Shown here: in pieces, positions 34,823 through 45,013 of the stretch
How the letters are laid out: each line of letters begins with the position of its first letter
Position numbering within the stretch: position 1 is the first letter of the stretch
Made by a program: the position numbers and the translations under genes
Assembly: GCA_023205875.1 (NCBI GenBank)
Contig: CP060758.1
Coordinates: forward strand, 682,001 to 746,000
Direction: 5' to 3'
DNA from: Chloropicon primus
Lineage: Eukaryota; Chlorophyta; Chloropicophyceae; Chloropicales; Chloropicaceae
Length of the DNA: 64,000 nucleotides
The notes under the pieces: generated by a model
What the model was told of the DNA's origin: nothing
The model's database searches: none
Seen by the model: only the letters and a program-made list of their open reading frames with translations

Positions 34823-36160
34823 ATGTCGGAGGCGGTCTCCTCGGCGGTCTCCTCGGCGGCCTCCCCGGCGGAGACGGGGCCACGCACGCTGTGGATGGGC
34901 GACCTGGCCTACTGGGTGGACGAGAACTTCATGGGGTCCCTGTTCGCTTCCACGGGGGAGGTGGTGTCCGCGAAGATCATAAGGAACAAGCTGACGGGGT
35001 ACAGCGAGGGGTACGGGTTCGTGGAGTTCGCGAGCAACGCGGCGGCCCAGACCGTGCTGCAGACGTACAACGGGGCGCCCATCCCCGGGACGGACCTCTT
35101 CTTCAAGCTGAACTGGGCGTCGCACTCCTCGGCGAAGGGGGGGCAGGGGGGGCAGGGCCAGGGGGAAGAGGGGCTGACGAGCCCCGAGCACTCGGTCTTC
35201 GTCGGGGACTTGTCCCCGGAGGTCACGGACTACGCCCTGCAGGAGTACTTCCGCCAGTTCTACACGTCGGTCAAGTCCGCGAGGGTGGTGACGGACCCCG
35301 CGACGGGGAGGCCGAAGGGGTACGGCTTCGTCAGGTTCGTGAGCGAGCCGGATAGGGACAAGGCCATCGTGGAGATGAACGGCCAGGTGGTGGGCTCCAG
35401 GGCCATCCGCGTGAGCTTGGCGACCCCCAAGAGGAGCGGGGGAGGAGGGGCCAACGCGCCGCCGGGGTCCTCGTCGTCGGGGCAGCAGTACCGCCACCAC
35501 CAGTACGTGGGCGGCCTGAGGGGCATGTACCCCATGATGGGCTACGGCGGGGCGAGGGTTGACATGCAGGGGCAGTCGAGCGGGAACACGACGTTGTACA
35601 TCGGCGGGATCGCCCCCTCCACCACGGAGGAGGACATCAGGGGCGTGTTCGCCACGTTCGGGGACATTGTGTACGTCAAGATCGCCCTGGCCAAGGCCTG
35701 CGCCTTCGTCCAGTACGTGCTGAGGGAGAGCGCCGCGATGGCGATCTCCTCGACCAACGGGCAGGTGATCAAGGGCAACACCATCAGGGTCTCTTGGGGT
35801 AGGCAGTCGGAGCAGCGGTCTCAGATGGTGCCTCACCAGGCCCCCCACAACCCTTACGGCTACTACGGGGGCTACTACGGGTACGACCCGCAGTACTATG
35901 CCGCGTACGGCATGGCCCTGCAGCCCGGGATGATGAGCGGCCAGGTGCACCAAGTGCACCAGGCGGTGACATCGTCCCAGCACCCCCGGAACAGCAAGGA
36001 GGGGGGCAAGGACGACGACGCGGTGACCGCGGGCAGCCCCTCCAGCGTGGAGGAGATGAACAGGAGCTACGGGTCCATGGCGTCGCCTTACGCGGTGGAG
36101 TCGAACAACTTTATCTCGAGCGTTCCGCCGGTGGCGACCTCACCGACGCCGACGCTCTGA
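34823..36160 (+). CDS. Triple-RRM RNA-binding protein, RBP45/47 type
   Basis: This single-exon gene encodes 445 residues with three RRMs. RRM1 has LWMGDL and GYGFVEF, RRM2 has SVFVGDL and GYGFVRF, and RRM3 has TLYIGGI and ACAFVQY. RNP2/RNP1 spacing and the order match plant RBP45/RBP47 and yeast Nam8/Ngr1, which bind poly(U) pre-mRNA and assemble in stress granules. Between RRM2 and RRM3 is a Gly/Ser linker with many tyrosines; after RRM3 comes a Tyr-, Gly- and Met-rich tail (YGYYGGYYGYD), a typical prion-like region. The GC content of the third codon positions is very high. ATG 34823 (MSEAVSSAVSSAA) is chosen over the TTG at 34721. Confidence 0.93.
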   Translation: MSEAVSSAVSSAASPAETGPRTLWMGDLAYWVDENFMGSLFASTGEVVSAKIIRNKLTGYSEGYGFVEFASNAAAQTVLQTYNGAPIPGTDLFFKLNWASHSSAKGGQGGQGQGEEGLTSPEHSVFVGDLSPEVTDYALQEYFRQFYTSVKSARVVTDPATGRPKGYGFVRFVSEPDRDKAIVEMNGQVVGSRAIRVSLATPKRSGGGGANAPPGSSSSGQQYRHHQYVGGLRGMYPMMGYGGARVDMQGQSSGNTTLYIGGIAPSTTEEDIRGVFATFGDIVYVKIALAKACAFVQYVLRESAAMAISSTNGQVIKGNTIRVSWGRQSEQRSQMVPHQAPHNPYGYYGGYYGYDPQYYAAYGMALQPGMMSGQVHQVHQAVTSSQHPRNSKEGGKDDDAVTAGSPSSVEEMNRSYGSMASPYAVESNNFISSVPPVATSPTPTL

Positions 36161-36410
36161 ACGCAGCGTACGCAAGTGTATCAAGAAGTGGAAAGACTGT
36201 ATCACAAGAAGGCAAATTGAAGTGCGGTATTATTAAAAAAGCAACAAGGGTTGTGAAACTCCGTCGTCGCCCGGACAAGGAGAATTGCAAACTGTTTTTA
36301 AACTATGAACTGATTTGTTTCGCACCACCAGGCTCGGTCGCTCGCTCGCTTTTCTGTGTTGTGTTGTTGGGGTGGGGTCTTGCCTCCAAGACCCACAAGC
36401 CAGGAGCACC

Positions 36411-36788
36411 TCAGATGGTGATCCTCGTCTCCTCGAGCTCCTCCACGACGAGCTCGTCGAGGGACCAGTCCTCGTAACTGCCGTCGGGGAGGTACCGCCT
36501 CACCACGAAGGGGATCTTCCTCTCTCGGAGCTCCTTCATCGCGATCTGCAGCGGATCCGTGAGCTTCTCCACGTCCACGAGAACGGGAGCGTTCATGCTG
36601 ATCTGCAGGGCCCTCGTCCCCAGAACGCGCGCCCTCTCGTACTTGGTCATGTACTTGGTCGTGACCCTAACCTTGTTCTCCCCCCCCTGCATCTCGTCGC
36701 CCTCCGCCTCGTTCATGTCTATGATGTCCACATTCCCCTCAGGCCGCTGCTCGGCGTCCACCATCTCGTCGTCCCCGTACGTGTCCAT
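36411..36788 (-). CDS. RPB6: RNA polymerase I/II/III shared subunit RPB6 (RPABC2)
   Basis: This single-exon gene encodes 125 residues. RPB6 (omega homologue) stabilises the assembly of all three nuclear RNA polymerases. After an acidic N-terminus the conserved core is present: [64 protein letters not shown]. Length and sequence match the family to the C-terminus. It is convergent with the RRM gene, 250 bases between stops; that gap contains no gene. Confidence 0.97.
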   Translation of the reverse strand: MDTYGDDEMVDAEQRPEGNVDIIDMNEAEGDEMQGGENKVRVTTKYMTKYERARVLGTRALQISMNAPVLVDVEKLTDPLQIAMKELRERKIPFVVRRYLPDGSYEDWSLDELVVEELEETRITI

Positions 36789-37959
36789 GGCGCACCCACT
36801 CTAGCGACACACAGAGGCACGGAGAGAGGTGGAGAGAACCTTCCTGCTCTGCCTGTAAACCGATACCGACACCCAAGCGCACAGAAACTCCTCCTGCTGG
36901 AACCAGGACACAAGGAGAACAGAATCCGTTTTCTCAGTTCCCTCTCACTCGTGCGGCACTTGCTTCCACCGCTGGGCGGTGAAGCGAAAGAGAGCGAGGC
37001 AACGGTCCCGCGCGTCACCCCTCCATGCGACCCGTCCCTCACACCCCCCCCCGCACACTCTCCCAAACTTACCTTACCTTGGTCGCAGTGTCGCTCGCTC
37101 GCTCCTCGCCCGCCGACACCTCCTTTTTCCAGACGAAAATTGAAAGGCGAAGGATCCGAGGAGGCCTGAACATCATCAATCATCGTGGTTGAAAGCAATC
37201 AGGCTTTGATGCTCGATGCTCGATGCTTCCTTGTGACACCGGTGACGGTGTGCTAAGCCTGCTGCTCGATCCCTCCGAGTTCGCTCCCCTCCATCAGGAG
37301 ACAGGCAGAGACGGAGAGACGGAGAGGGGGGGAGGGATCGCTTGGTGGATGTCATCAATTGCCAATGATTCATGGGTGGATGATGAGGGACAGAGAGGCA
37401 GAGAGAGAAGCGCACCAATGGACTTCAGCTGAGGACTTCAACTTCAACCACCAACACGGGAGAGCCCACAGTTTCCTGGGCCAGGAGAATGAATACAATC
37501 CACTCCAAGATTGCATCTTGGCGAGTTCAATTGGTGTGAACGACACCTTGATGTTCTTCTGCAGTGGCTTCGAAGCCAGGACCCGCCTGCATCGTGGGAC
37601 GAGATGACTTGTTGTTATGAATGGTAGGTTATGTTCTATTCCTTATGAATAGAGGGGACTCTACTCCACAATCTCTGCTGCATGTGCCTCAAAAGTTCAC
37701 TTCAACTTCAAACGTCCTTCGCGACATCGACATGAAATACAAATAAGACCAACAGAGGTGAGCAAGGCGACGGTGGTGGAAACAGTGAGAGTGAGAGCGT
37801 GAGAGAGAGGGCAAGAGGGGAGGGACGTGAGGGAGAGGACGCAGCAGGGGGACGGGAATTCGCTGGAGGGAGTCCGTGCGCGCTCGTCAGAGGAGGGAGA
37901 ACCTTTGTGACCTTTTTATTTTTTATTTTTTTGGGGGGGGAGGGTGAACGAGGTTCAAC
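36789..37959. other. Long intergenic region with a lower-GC island
   Basis: This is the longest gap in the window (1171 bases), between the divergent RPB6 and TTLL starts. 36790-37180 looks like ordinary GC-rich flank. From about 37360 to 37745 GC falls visibly and CT/GA tracts are absent; words such as CTTCAACTTCAA (37437, 37700) and TTATGAAT (37615, 37643) recur. Short frames here resemble no protein. No tRNA, snRNA or 7SL pattern could be recognised, but a non-coding RNA cannot be ruled out. A T-rich then G-rich run at 37915-37940 precedes the TTLL start. Confidence 0.5.
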
Positions 37960-40086
37960 ATGGTGGTGCCTCCCTTGGCTGGTGGCTCGTATGCGAAGGG
38001 AAAGGAAGGGAAACCGCCGGGGAGGGGGGAGGAGAAGCTGATGATAACGAACCGGACAGAGGAGGACACAAAGAAGCCGAGGTTGAAGAAGAAGAAGAAG
38101 TATCAGATTGCCGTCAACCTTTCCAACTGCAAGTATGACATTGTAAGGGAGGTGATCCGAAAGAAGGGATGGATCGAGGTGGACGAGGAGGCGGACTGGC
38201 AGCTGTGCTGGACGGACACCTCCGTGGGCCTGGAGCGCCTGCTGAGGCTGAACAAGACACAGAAGATCAACCACTTCTCCGGCATGCTCGAGATATGCAG
38301 GAAGAAGTCCCTTTGCAGGAACATTGCCAACATGTCAAAGAAGTCCTCGCAGGAGTACAACTTCGTGCCGCGGTCGTTCATGCTCCCCGAGGGCCTGGAT
38401 GACTTGCTTTCTTACCTTAACACCAAGAACCGCAAGGGCAAAAAGCCGACGACGTTTATTCTCAAGCCGGACAACGGGTGTCAGGGCAAGGGAATTAGGC
38501 TGCTGCAAACGGCAAAGGATGTTCACAACGCGGTGGAGTACTGCGAGAACCAAAAGGCGGTGGTCCAGCACTACATTCCCAAGCCCTTCCTCATCAACGA
38601 CTTGAAGTTCGATTTGAGGGTGTACGCCCTCGTTACCTGCTGCGACCCTTTGAGGATATTCTTGTACAACGAAGGCCTCGTCAGGTTCTGCACGGAGAAG
38701 TACCAGGCGCCCCGCCAGGACAACCTGAACATCGCTTGCATGCACCTAACGAACTACGCGGTGAACAAGCACAACGTGAATTTCGAGGCGGACAACAGCA
38801 CGAGCGACTCCCTGGAGGGCAGCAAGTGGAGCCTGAAGTCCTTGAAGGAGTGGATGGAGGCGAACGGGCACGACTGGGAAAAGGTGTGGGAGGACATCGG
38901 GGACATGACTGTCAAGACGGTGATAAGCGTGCAGCCGATACTGAGCTACTTTTACCAGTCGGCCTTCCCCATCGACAACGACGGTCTGTCCTGCTTTGAG
39001 ATATTGGGCCTGGACGTGATGCTCGACCACAAGTGCAAGCCTTGGCTCATCGAGGTGAACCACAGCCCGAGTTTCAACACGGACACGGAACTGGATCTCG
39101 ACGTCAAGGAAGGCTTGATCTCGGACACGATCAACCTGATCCAGCTGAGCGCCAGCAGGATAAAGAAGGCAAAGGCGGAGGACAAGAGGGCGTGCAAGGA
39201 GAGGCTGTACTCCTCGAGGTCTTACTCGGCCCGAAAAATCACGAGGGAGGAGGCCCAGAAAAAGAGAAAGGAAGCGATCTGCTCCTCGGAAAAGTACGAG
39301 AGCAAGTACAAGGGCAGGTTCATGAGGGTGTTCCCCGTCCCTGACGAGCCAAAGCAGGACAAGTACAACACCCTGCTGGACATGGCCAACCAGAACTTCA
39401 AAGAGTCGTTCCACTTCAAGATTGAGACTACGCTCGAGAAGTTCAAGCTGAGCGCCATGGAGAAGAACGCTGCCAGGGACGCGAAGGAGGCTGCGAAGGA
39501 CCTCGCCAGGAAGAAGAAGTCGAGGCGAAAGTCAACGAACTTGACGGGAAGGACTTTGTCCAAGCTTCAGGGGGGTCTCCAGAACCCGAGGCATTTGCGG
39601 GGGAATAGGCAGATGGCGCCCTCCAACGCGGAGCTGGACGCCAAGAGGGAGGAGGAGAAGCTCAAGCAAATGCTCGCGAGTATTCCACCGGGACTGGTTG
39701 CCGAGTCGGGCGTGCTCCTTAGCGATGGCAAGGAGTACTTGGACGTCGTGCAAAGGAAGGGGAGGTCAGATGCTTTCAGGAACGCGATCCGTTATTCGAA
39801 CCACCACAGCAGAAGCAACAGCTTCTCCGACAGGAAAGATTTCCCACAGTTTCGAGACATCCCTGCGAACGCCTTGTACAAATCGCTTGGGTATCCCCAG
39901 ACCCCGACGTACAGCGAGAACGGAGACATGTCTGGTGAGCCCCAGTACAACGGCACGAAGCAGCACAGGAGGAACGAGAACCTGATTTACAAGGACGACC
40001 TCTTGAGATACCGGAACAATGAGCTGAGGCTCCAGCAGGAGGCTGGTTCGCTGATGAATTTAAGCATCTCGGGAACGAGGATATGA
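37960..40086 (+). CDS. Tubulin polyglutamylase, TTLL family
   Basis: This single-exon gene encodes 708 residues. TTLL enzymes add glutamate chains to tubulin tails, chiefly on axonemes and basal bodies. The core TTL domain (about residues 45-390) has FILKPDNGCQGKGIRL (ATP loop, residue 169 on), KFDLRVYALVT, HLTNYAVNKHN, DWEKVWEDIGDM, GLDVMLDHKCKPWLIEVNHSPSF and a following DLDVKEGLI. A lysine-rich helical extension (KEAAKDLARKKKSRRKS) follows, as in the microtubule-binding part of TTLL6/13 and TTLL9-type glutamylases. The last 150 residues are unassigned. The GxxxGxG region and acidic ligands look intact. The leader (MVVPPLAGGSYAKGKEGK) is short and basic. The TTLL subtype is uncertain. Confidence 0.93.
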   Translation: MVVPPLAGGSYAKGKEGKPPGRGEEKLMITNRTEEDTKKPRLKKKKKYQIAVNLSNCKYDIVREVIRKKGWIEVDEEADWQLCWTDTSVGLERLLRLNKTQKINHFSGMLEICRKKSLCRNIANMSKKSSQEYNFVPRSFMLPEGLDDLLSYLNTKNRKGKKPTTFILKPDNGCQGKGIRLLQTAKDVHNAVEYCENQKAVVQHYIPKPFLINDLKFDLRVYALVTCCDPLRIFLYNEGLVRFCTEKYQAPRQDNLNIACMHLTNYAVNKHNVNFEADNSTSDSLEGSKWSLKSLKEWMEANGHDWEKVWEDIGDMTVKTVISVQPILSYFYQSAFPIDNDGLSCFEILGLDVMLDHKCKPWLIEVNHSPSFNTDTELDLDVKEGLISDTINLIQLSASRIKKAKAEDKRACKERLYSSRSYSARKITREEAQKKRKEAICSSEKYESKYKGRFMRVFPVPDEPKQDKYNTLLDMANQNFKESFHFKIETTLEKFKLSAMEKNAARDAKEAAKDLARKKKSRRKSTNLTGRTLSKLQGGLQNPRHLRGNRQMAPSNAELDAKREEEKLKQMLASIPPGLVAESGVLLSDGKEYLDVVQRKGRSDAFRNAIRYSNHHSRSNSFSDRKDFPQFRDIPANALYKSLGYPQTPTYSENGDMSGEPQYNGTKQHRRNENLIYKDDLLRYRNNELRLQQEAGSLMNLSISGTRI

Positions 40087-40093
40087 GTGTAGA

Positions 40094-40112
40094 ATATATA
40101 TATATATATATA
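40094..40112. repeat. (TA)n microsatellite between convergent genes
   Basis: A pure TA run lies in the 72-base gap between the TTLL and potassium channel stops. Confidence 0.9.
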
Positions 40113-40158
40113 CAGGGAGAAAAAATTGTTTTCTCATCGTTTGGTTAACCCCAGTAAT

Positions 40159-43077
40159 TCAACGCGACAAGTACCCCTTGTACCCCAAGGGAGCTTCCCC
40201 TTGTCTAGCACCGCCGCCCTTACCACCTGCGTAGCCCTTTCGCTTCAGCCACTTTCTGACTGCTCTCTGAATCTTCCTCGTGCTGATTTGCCGCACGTCC
40301 ACCATCCTGTGTTCCAAGATGTAATCCTTCGAGGCCATGACGTACACCAGGTCATCGCTTTTGAGGATTGTGTCTCCCGGTGGCAGAGTCCACACGAAAG
40401 GAATTCTCTTCCCGTTCTCGGGTCGTCTGTAAATGGCGAAGCAGACTGTCCCGGACTTCAAGCAACCCATGTACATCTCAGCAAAGGTCTTCCCTGCGTA
40501 TTTGTACGGATGGAGGGACCACAACGCTTGAGAAGAGTTCTCTCCCGAGCCCAGTACCGTCATCAAGACGTCCAAAACTCCAGGAGTGTAGTACGTCGCT
40601 GCGAGAACGCGGAGCAAGTCCCTCACCAGGACGATCTGACCCGACCGCAAGTGGTAGCAATTAGTGTCGAGCCTTGCCTCTTCGAACTGCCCCGGCAAGA
40701 GCTTGTGGGACGGGCCCTCGTTGAAAGTCACCACAACTGGCACGGACCGGCCGATCCTCTTGAACTCCTGCTCCAGGATCGAAGTGACGAAAATGACCTT
40801 TTGATCCTGCATCATTCGGTTGTTGGACGACGCCGACTGGGGCTCGGACAGGATAATAATCCGTGAAGCCTCCCCGACTTTCGCCTTTGTAGTCAAATCA
40901 CCGATCGAAGTGGGCTCGCCCACTTCGAACTTGACCCACTTGTGCTTGTTCCTCAGGTCCTCGGGGGCCTCGTACGGGCAGAGCAAAAGCACGTTGATCT
41001 GGAACGTCGTTTGCATCTGCCTGATGTTCCTTGCGATGACGTGGACCACCTCCCACTGCCGGTTGGAGTGGCAGAGAATGATGATGTTTGTCTGCACGCG
41101 GTGATCGACACTCACTTCCAGCCCTTGCGATAGTTTCTTCCGTGCTATCGGCTCACTCCGGAAGCTCGGGATCCCGTGAAAGTCCATCTTGCTCTTCGCG
41201 ATCAGCTGGTTGGCAGCCGCTTTCATCTTACGCCTCTTCTCCAAGAAAGACTCCAGGTTCTCGCAGTACTCCCCGTCCCAATCGCTTGTCCGCCTCGAGA
41301 CAAAGTCGAGGTTCGACTTGTCCCTGGGAAGGAGGTAAGCTATCGTGCTCTTGTTCGTCTGCTCGCGCGAGTCGCAAGAGCAATGAAATCCGGACCTCGT
41401 CATCAAGCCTATCAGAACGATCTCCCACCGCGAGTACAGCTCGAAAGCCAGCTGGGTGAACGTCAGGCCCAGCAGGGAGGGCTTCAGAAGCACTCCGTGG
41501 ATTTCCAACTTCAACCCCTCCACGTAATCGTAGTTGTGATCGCTCTTGTCCTTGGAATACAGGATCGGATCTTGCTTGATCATGTTGCTCAGAATCGTTG
41601 GGATGCCCGGAGCCCGGCAATGGTTGATGAGAAGGAGGCCCTCGAGGTTTTGGTTCGAGTAGCACACGAAAGGCGGAAGCCCGAGGGCAGCCCCGAGTTT
41701 CTTGCTGTTCCTCCTCAGCAGCAGGACCTTGAGGTCAATGTGTGGAAACACGTTTCTGACCACCACGGCCGTGGCAAGGTTTTTTTCGTCCTCGCTCCGA
41801 TGGTCCTCCGCGTCCATGTCCCCTATGATGTAAACCCTCTTCGCGGTCGCCAAGCTCGTTCTCTTCATGTCTTCCAGCCTCACCAGAGAGCCTTGCAAGA
41901 ATCGAATGAAATCAGTGGCCCACCACTGCTTCAGAAGCTTTCTCCTCACCTCCGTGCTCACCAGCTGGCTGGACACCAGGAGAATCTGGGGGCGCTCCCG
42001 CCCCCTGCTCGGGTGACACAGCTCCTCCACGAATGGGCCGAAGACGTGGAGATTCTGGTTGTCCACCGCCCCACCCGTCACTATCACGTGGCCCTTGCTG
42101 GACCTGTAAGTCCCTTGCCCATTCGTCAGCAAGCTCGACAGTTCCAGCATCCGCGAGGTCTCCTTGGAGAAGAAGATGATGCCCCCGAAGATCATGATGA
42201 TCGCGACAATCCTCCCGAGCCCGCTCTCGGGATAGATGTCCCCGTAACCAACTGTGGAGATGGACACGAAGCTGTAGTAGAGCATGATGAAGAAACTGAT
42301 CGGCTTTCCCTTCCCGTTGTGCGTCCTCAGCGTGCTCTCGTCAAAGAGATCCATGTCCCCAAGGGCTTCCACGAGGAACATGGTCGCCGCGGAGATGGTC
42401 ATCAGCGTGACGAACTTGAAGAACGTCAGAAGGCAAGCCGTCTGGAAGTCCGAGAGCTTCTGCGTCGCCCTCACCAATCGAACCAGGCTGATGTACGCGT
42501 TGTAGGCCCTCAGGTAGCCTAGAGAGAGCCAGCCGTCCTGGTGGATCAAGGCCACCAGGAGGGACGTGCAGGACAACACGTCCATTATCGTGTTCACCTT
42601 GTAGCACTCGGATATCCTCCACTCGTTTCGGAACTGTTCCAGCAAGCCGTGAAGGGCAAAGTAGGAGCACAAGCAAAAGGCGGTCAACTTCTCGACGCCA
42701 CTCGGCGGCGCCAGAGTGTACGACTTGCTTATCCACATCGCCGCGACTGTCACGCTCGCGCAGAACTGGACGAGGTTCAGCAGGAGGTACAGGATCGGCT
42801 GGTTCCGAGCCACATGCTTATCTGCGACTTCTCCGGGGGAGCCCAACAGTTTCACTGCAAGCCTCTGGAGCCAGTACTGCTTGTCCTTCTTCGTCGCCTT
42901 GAGGACCTGATTGCTGAAGAAGCGGTGACTGAGGACCACAAAGGTCGAGAAGGACGCGTACACGATAAGGAAGAACACGAACTGAGACCCCAGGTCCCTC
43001 CAGGAGCCCATGGCCTCCCGATCCGGAGCCAAGATGTCCACACTGTCCATTCTTCTGTGCTTCGGCAAGACGGACAT
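40159..43077 (-). CDS. BK/SLO-like potassium channel with RCK domains
   Basis: This single-exon gene encodes 972 residues. It has about six to seven hydrophobic segments in the first 320, with a weakly charged S4-like helix (LRAYNAYISLVRLVRATQ near 194), then the pore helix and selectivity filter STVGYGDIYPES (TVGYGD at 275-280). Two large cytosolic regions follow: a first RCK-like domain starting KGHVIVTGG near 340 and containing VRRKLLKQWW and CYSNQNLEGLLLINHC, and a second starting TNIIILCHSNRQWE near 660. This is the layout of calcium- or sodium-gated SLO channels. Near the C-terminus (about 935-949) KIQRAVRKWLKRKG fits an IQ calmodulin-binding motif. The channel probably sits in the plasma membrane or tonoplast. 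Gating ligand is unknown. ATG 43077 is the first. Confidence 0.9.
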   Translation of the reverse strand: MSVLPKHRRMDSVDILAPDREAMGSWRDLGSQFVFFLIVYASFSTFVVLSHRFFSNQVLKATKKDKQYWLQRLAVKLLGSPGEVADKHVARNQPILYLLLNLVQFCASVTVAAMWISKSYTLAPPSGVEKLTAFCLCSYFALHGLLEQFRNEWRISECYKVNTIMDVLSCTSLLVALIHQDGWLSLGYLRAYNAYISLVRLVRATQKLSDFQTACLLTFFKFVTLMTISAATMFLVEALGDMDLFDESTLRTHNGKGKPISFFIMLYYSFVSISTVGYGDIYPESGLGRIVAIIMIFGGIIFFSKETSRMLELSSLLTNGQGTYRSSKGHVIVTGGAVDNQNLHVFGPFVEELCHPSRGRERPQILLVSSQLVSTEVRRKLLKQWWATDFIRFLQGSLVRLEDMKRTSLATAKRVYIIGDMDAEDHRSEDEKNLATAVVVRNVFPHIDLKVLLLRRNSKKLGAALGLPPFVCYSNQNLEGLLLINHCRAPGIPTILSNMIKQDPILYSKDKSDHNYDYVEGLKLEIHGVLLKPSLLGLTFTQLAFELYSRWEIVLIGLMTRSGFHCSCDSREQTNKSTIAYLLPRDKSNLDFVSRRTSDWDGEYCENLESFLEKRRKMKAAANQLIAKSKMDFHGIPSFRSEPIARKKLSQGLEVSVDHRVQTNIIILCHSNRQWEVVHVIARNIRQMQTTFQINVLLLCPYEAPEDLRNKHKWVKFEVGEPTSIGDLTTKAKVGEASRIIILSEPQSASSNNRMMQDQKVIFVTSILEQEFKRIGRSVPVVVTFNEGPSHKLLPGQFEEARLDTNCYHLRSGQIVLVRDLLRVLAATYYTPGVLDVLMTVLGSGENSSQALWSLHPYKYAGKTFAEMYMGCLKSGTVCFAIYRRPENGKRIPFVWTLPPGDTILKSDDLVYVMASKDYILEHRMVDVRQISTRKIQRAVRKWLKRKGYAGGKGGGARQGEAPLGYKGYLSR

Positions 43078-43363
43078 ATGGCAAGCAGTGCAAGCTCCCG
43101 AAATCAGAACAACAAATTGACACTAGCCCTTCCGCCCCCCCCTCCTACATCCTCTTGGACTCGTTCCACCAAAAAGGGACGAAGTCTCCTCCCGGCGCGC
43201 GGCCCCTCCACTGCTTGATTCGAAAACCAGCCTGTCCCCAGGCAGAGGGGGAGGGAACGGCGCAATGCGAGCAATGGAGGGCTCGGTGAATGAATGAATT
43301 CTTTTTTACATTACGCTTGGCACGCCTCGCTGCTCGTGCCTCGACGGGTCCCGACCCTTGCTG

Positions 43364-45013
43364 TTATGATACAATGTTTGCCAGGCTTTCCGTCTCAAGC
43401 TCCTTGTAAATCTCCGCTTCTTCGAGGAGCGGATGGTACCGGTAGACGTCTTGCGTGGTCACCTTGTCGGGAAGGTGGTTAAAGTAATGGAAGTTGGTGT
43501 CGTTGTGGTGAAACCCATACATGTTGATGGGATGGTCGCAGGTCTTCAGGGCCATCACGATTCCAGCAAGACCGGTGGATGGCTTGAGCTTCCGGTGAGA
43601 CACCCAATCCCAAATATGGCACCAAAACTCGGGGTTGAAGGTGTACTGCTTCCTCTTCCTGTACCTCTTCCTGTGGTTCACGAACTTCCGCAGGTCCCCC
43701 TTGTTCCTCGCAGTGAAAATGAGATACCTGTCGCTCGACTCCTTGAAGCCGAGGTTGTCCACGTTCTGGATCCGAACAGTCGTTTTCGTCCCGACATCCT
43801 TCTCGAACTTGGCGGTTGGGGCTCCGTTGAAGCGAAACACGGCGTCGTGGGCATCGATCTCGGACCCGTGCTCCTTGCCCAGCAAGCTCCCGCTGTTCCC
43901 CACCACGGCGCACTTTCCCAACCTCGATACCCCGATCTCATCCTGCTCCGGAATGACCTCCTCGAGTTGTGGGTGCGCGGCCAAAACGGCGTCGACGTCG
44001 TGAAACTCCATCACAGGGTGGCCCCCGCAGGAGATCTTGCCCCTCATCTCGAGATTTAGCTGATTCATGACCACGTCGACTTTCGTGTTCAGGAGCTTCT
44101 CTATCCTCGCGCTGTTGTGAAGCTCTCCCTGGACCTTCTGGCTGAGCTTGTAGGGCTCCTTGCGCTCGGCCACCGGCGTGTCATCATCCCCCCGCTTCGC
44201 TGACTCTTCGGCCTCCCTTTCCTTCACCGCTTCCCTGACGGCTTCCCTCTCCCTCCTCCTTGCCTCCCTCTCCCTCTCCCGCTCGACTCGCTCCCTCTCC
44301 CTTCGCTCTCGCCTTTCCCTCAGCCTCCTCTCCTGGGCAGACTCCTGCTTGGGACCACGAGCCTCATCCCCCGGGCTCTCCTCCTTGCCAACCTCTTCCT
44401 GCTGGGGACGCTGCTGCTGGGGGTGGCGGTGGTCCGCCTTCTCCCTCGAGCTCCTCGCCAGCGCAGAGAAGTCGATCTTCGTGTGGAACTTTGGAACCTC
44501 CTTGGGCGGCAGGTTGTCGTCCTCGGCTGGGACCACAAAGTCGGTGCTCGCGAAGTAAAGCTGGGGCCTCGGCAAGATGCAACCAAAGTCAGGGCTGCAC
44601 GAGGCCTCTACCCTCGTGTGCGGGAAAATACCGCGCACGAGGTCCCTCCTGACGAGCTTGGCGATCCTCTTGTGCGAGGCTTTCACCTTGCGCGCGAGCG
44701 TCCTCACCGAGAAAGAGGGCTGCTCACTGGAGTCGCTCGTATCAAGCTCCTGGAAGAGGACGAAGGAGCTCAGGGCGTACACGATCGCGAGCACGAACAG
44801 CAGGTGCAGAATGGGCAGCCTGCCTTTGAGCTTTGAGAGCGCCAAAATCGCAAGCAGACGGGAAGGGAGAGAGAAGGTTATTATTAGCTCGGATGAACGA
44901 CAACCGGATGAGCTCCTAAAACACCAAGATCCGGATCTTTGAGCATGATCACTTCAAGTGTGGCTTACCAAGGCGTTGGTTGACCGCCCCTGCCTCCTCA
45001 TCGCCGACCTCAT
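43364..45013 (-). CDS. Sialyltransferase-like glycosyltransferase (GT29), two exons
   Basis: Exons are 44969-45013 and 43364-44830, giving 503 residues. The main frame has no ATG before the catalytic domain, only a TTG; a 138-nt GT-AG intron (donor GTAAGC) joins an upstream ATG exon in frame (MRSAMRRQGRSTNAL). The protein is then a type II Golgi membrane protein: short basic tail, one hydrophobic anchor (LPILHLLFVLAIVYALSSFV), a long stem with a very charged E/R helix, and a GT29 domain. The L motif is KCAVVGNSGSLLGKEHGSEI with DAVFRFNGAP (about 320-350), the S motif PSTGLAGIVMALKTC, and a His-containing VS-like end (NFHYFNH). Algae use such proteins on sugars other than typical sialic acids, perhaps KDO-like; the substrate is unknown. 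Confidence 0.85.

Noticed and set aside
37359-37607. Plus-strand frame of 82 codons in the lower-GC island
   Set aside because: The translation has no domain, no hydrophobic pattern and no splice support.
44831-44845. TTG as true start of the sialyltransferase-like protein
   Set aside because: Non-ATG starts are rare in nuclear genes, and a GT-AG intron gives an in-frame ATG exon and a proper signal anchor.
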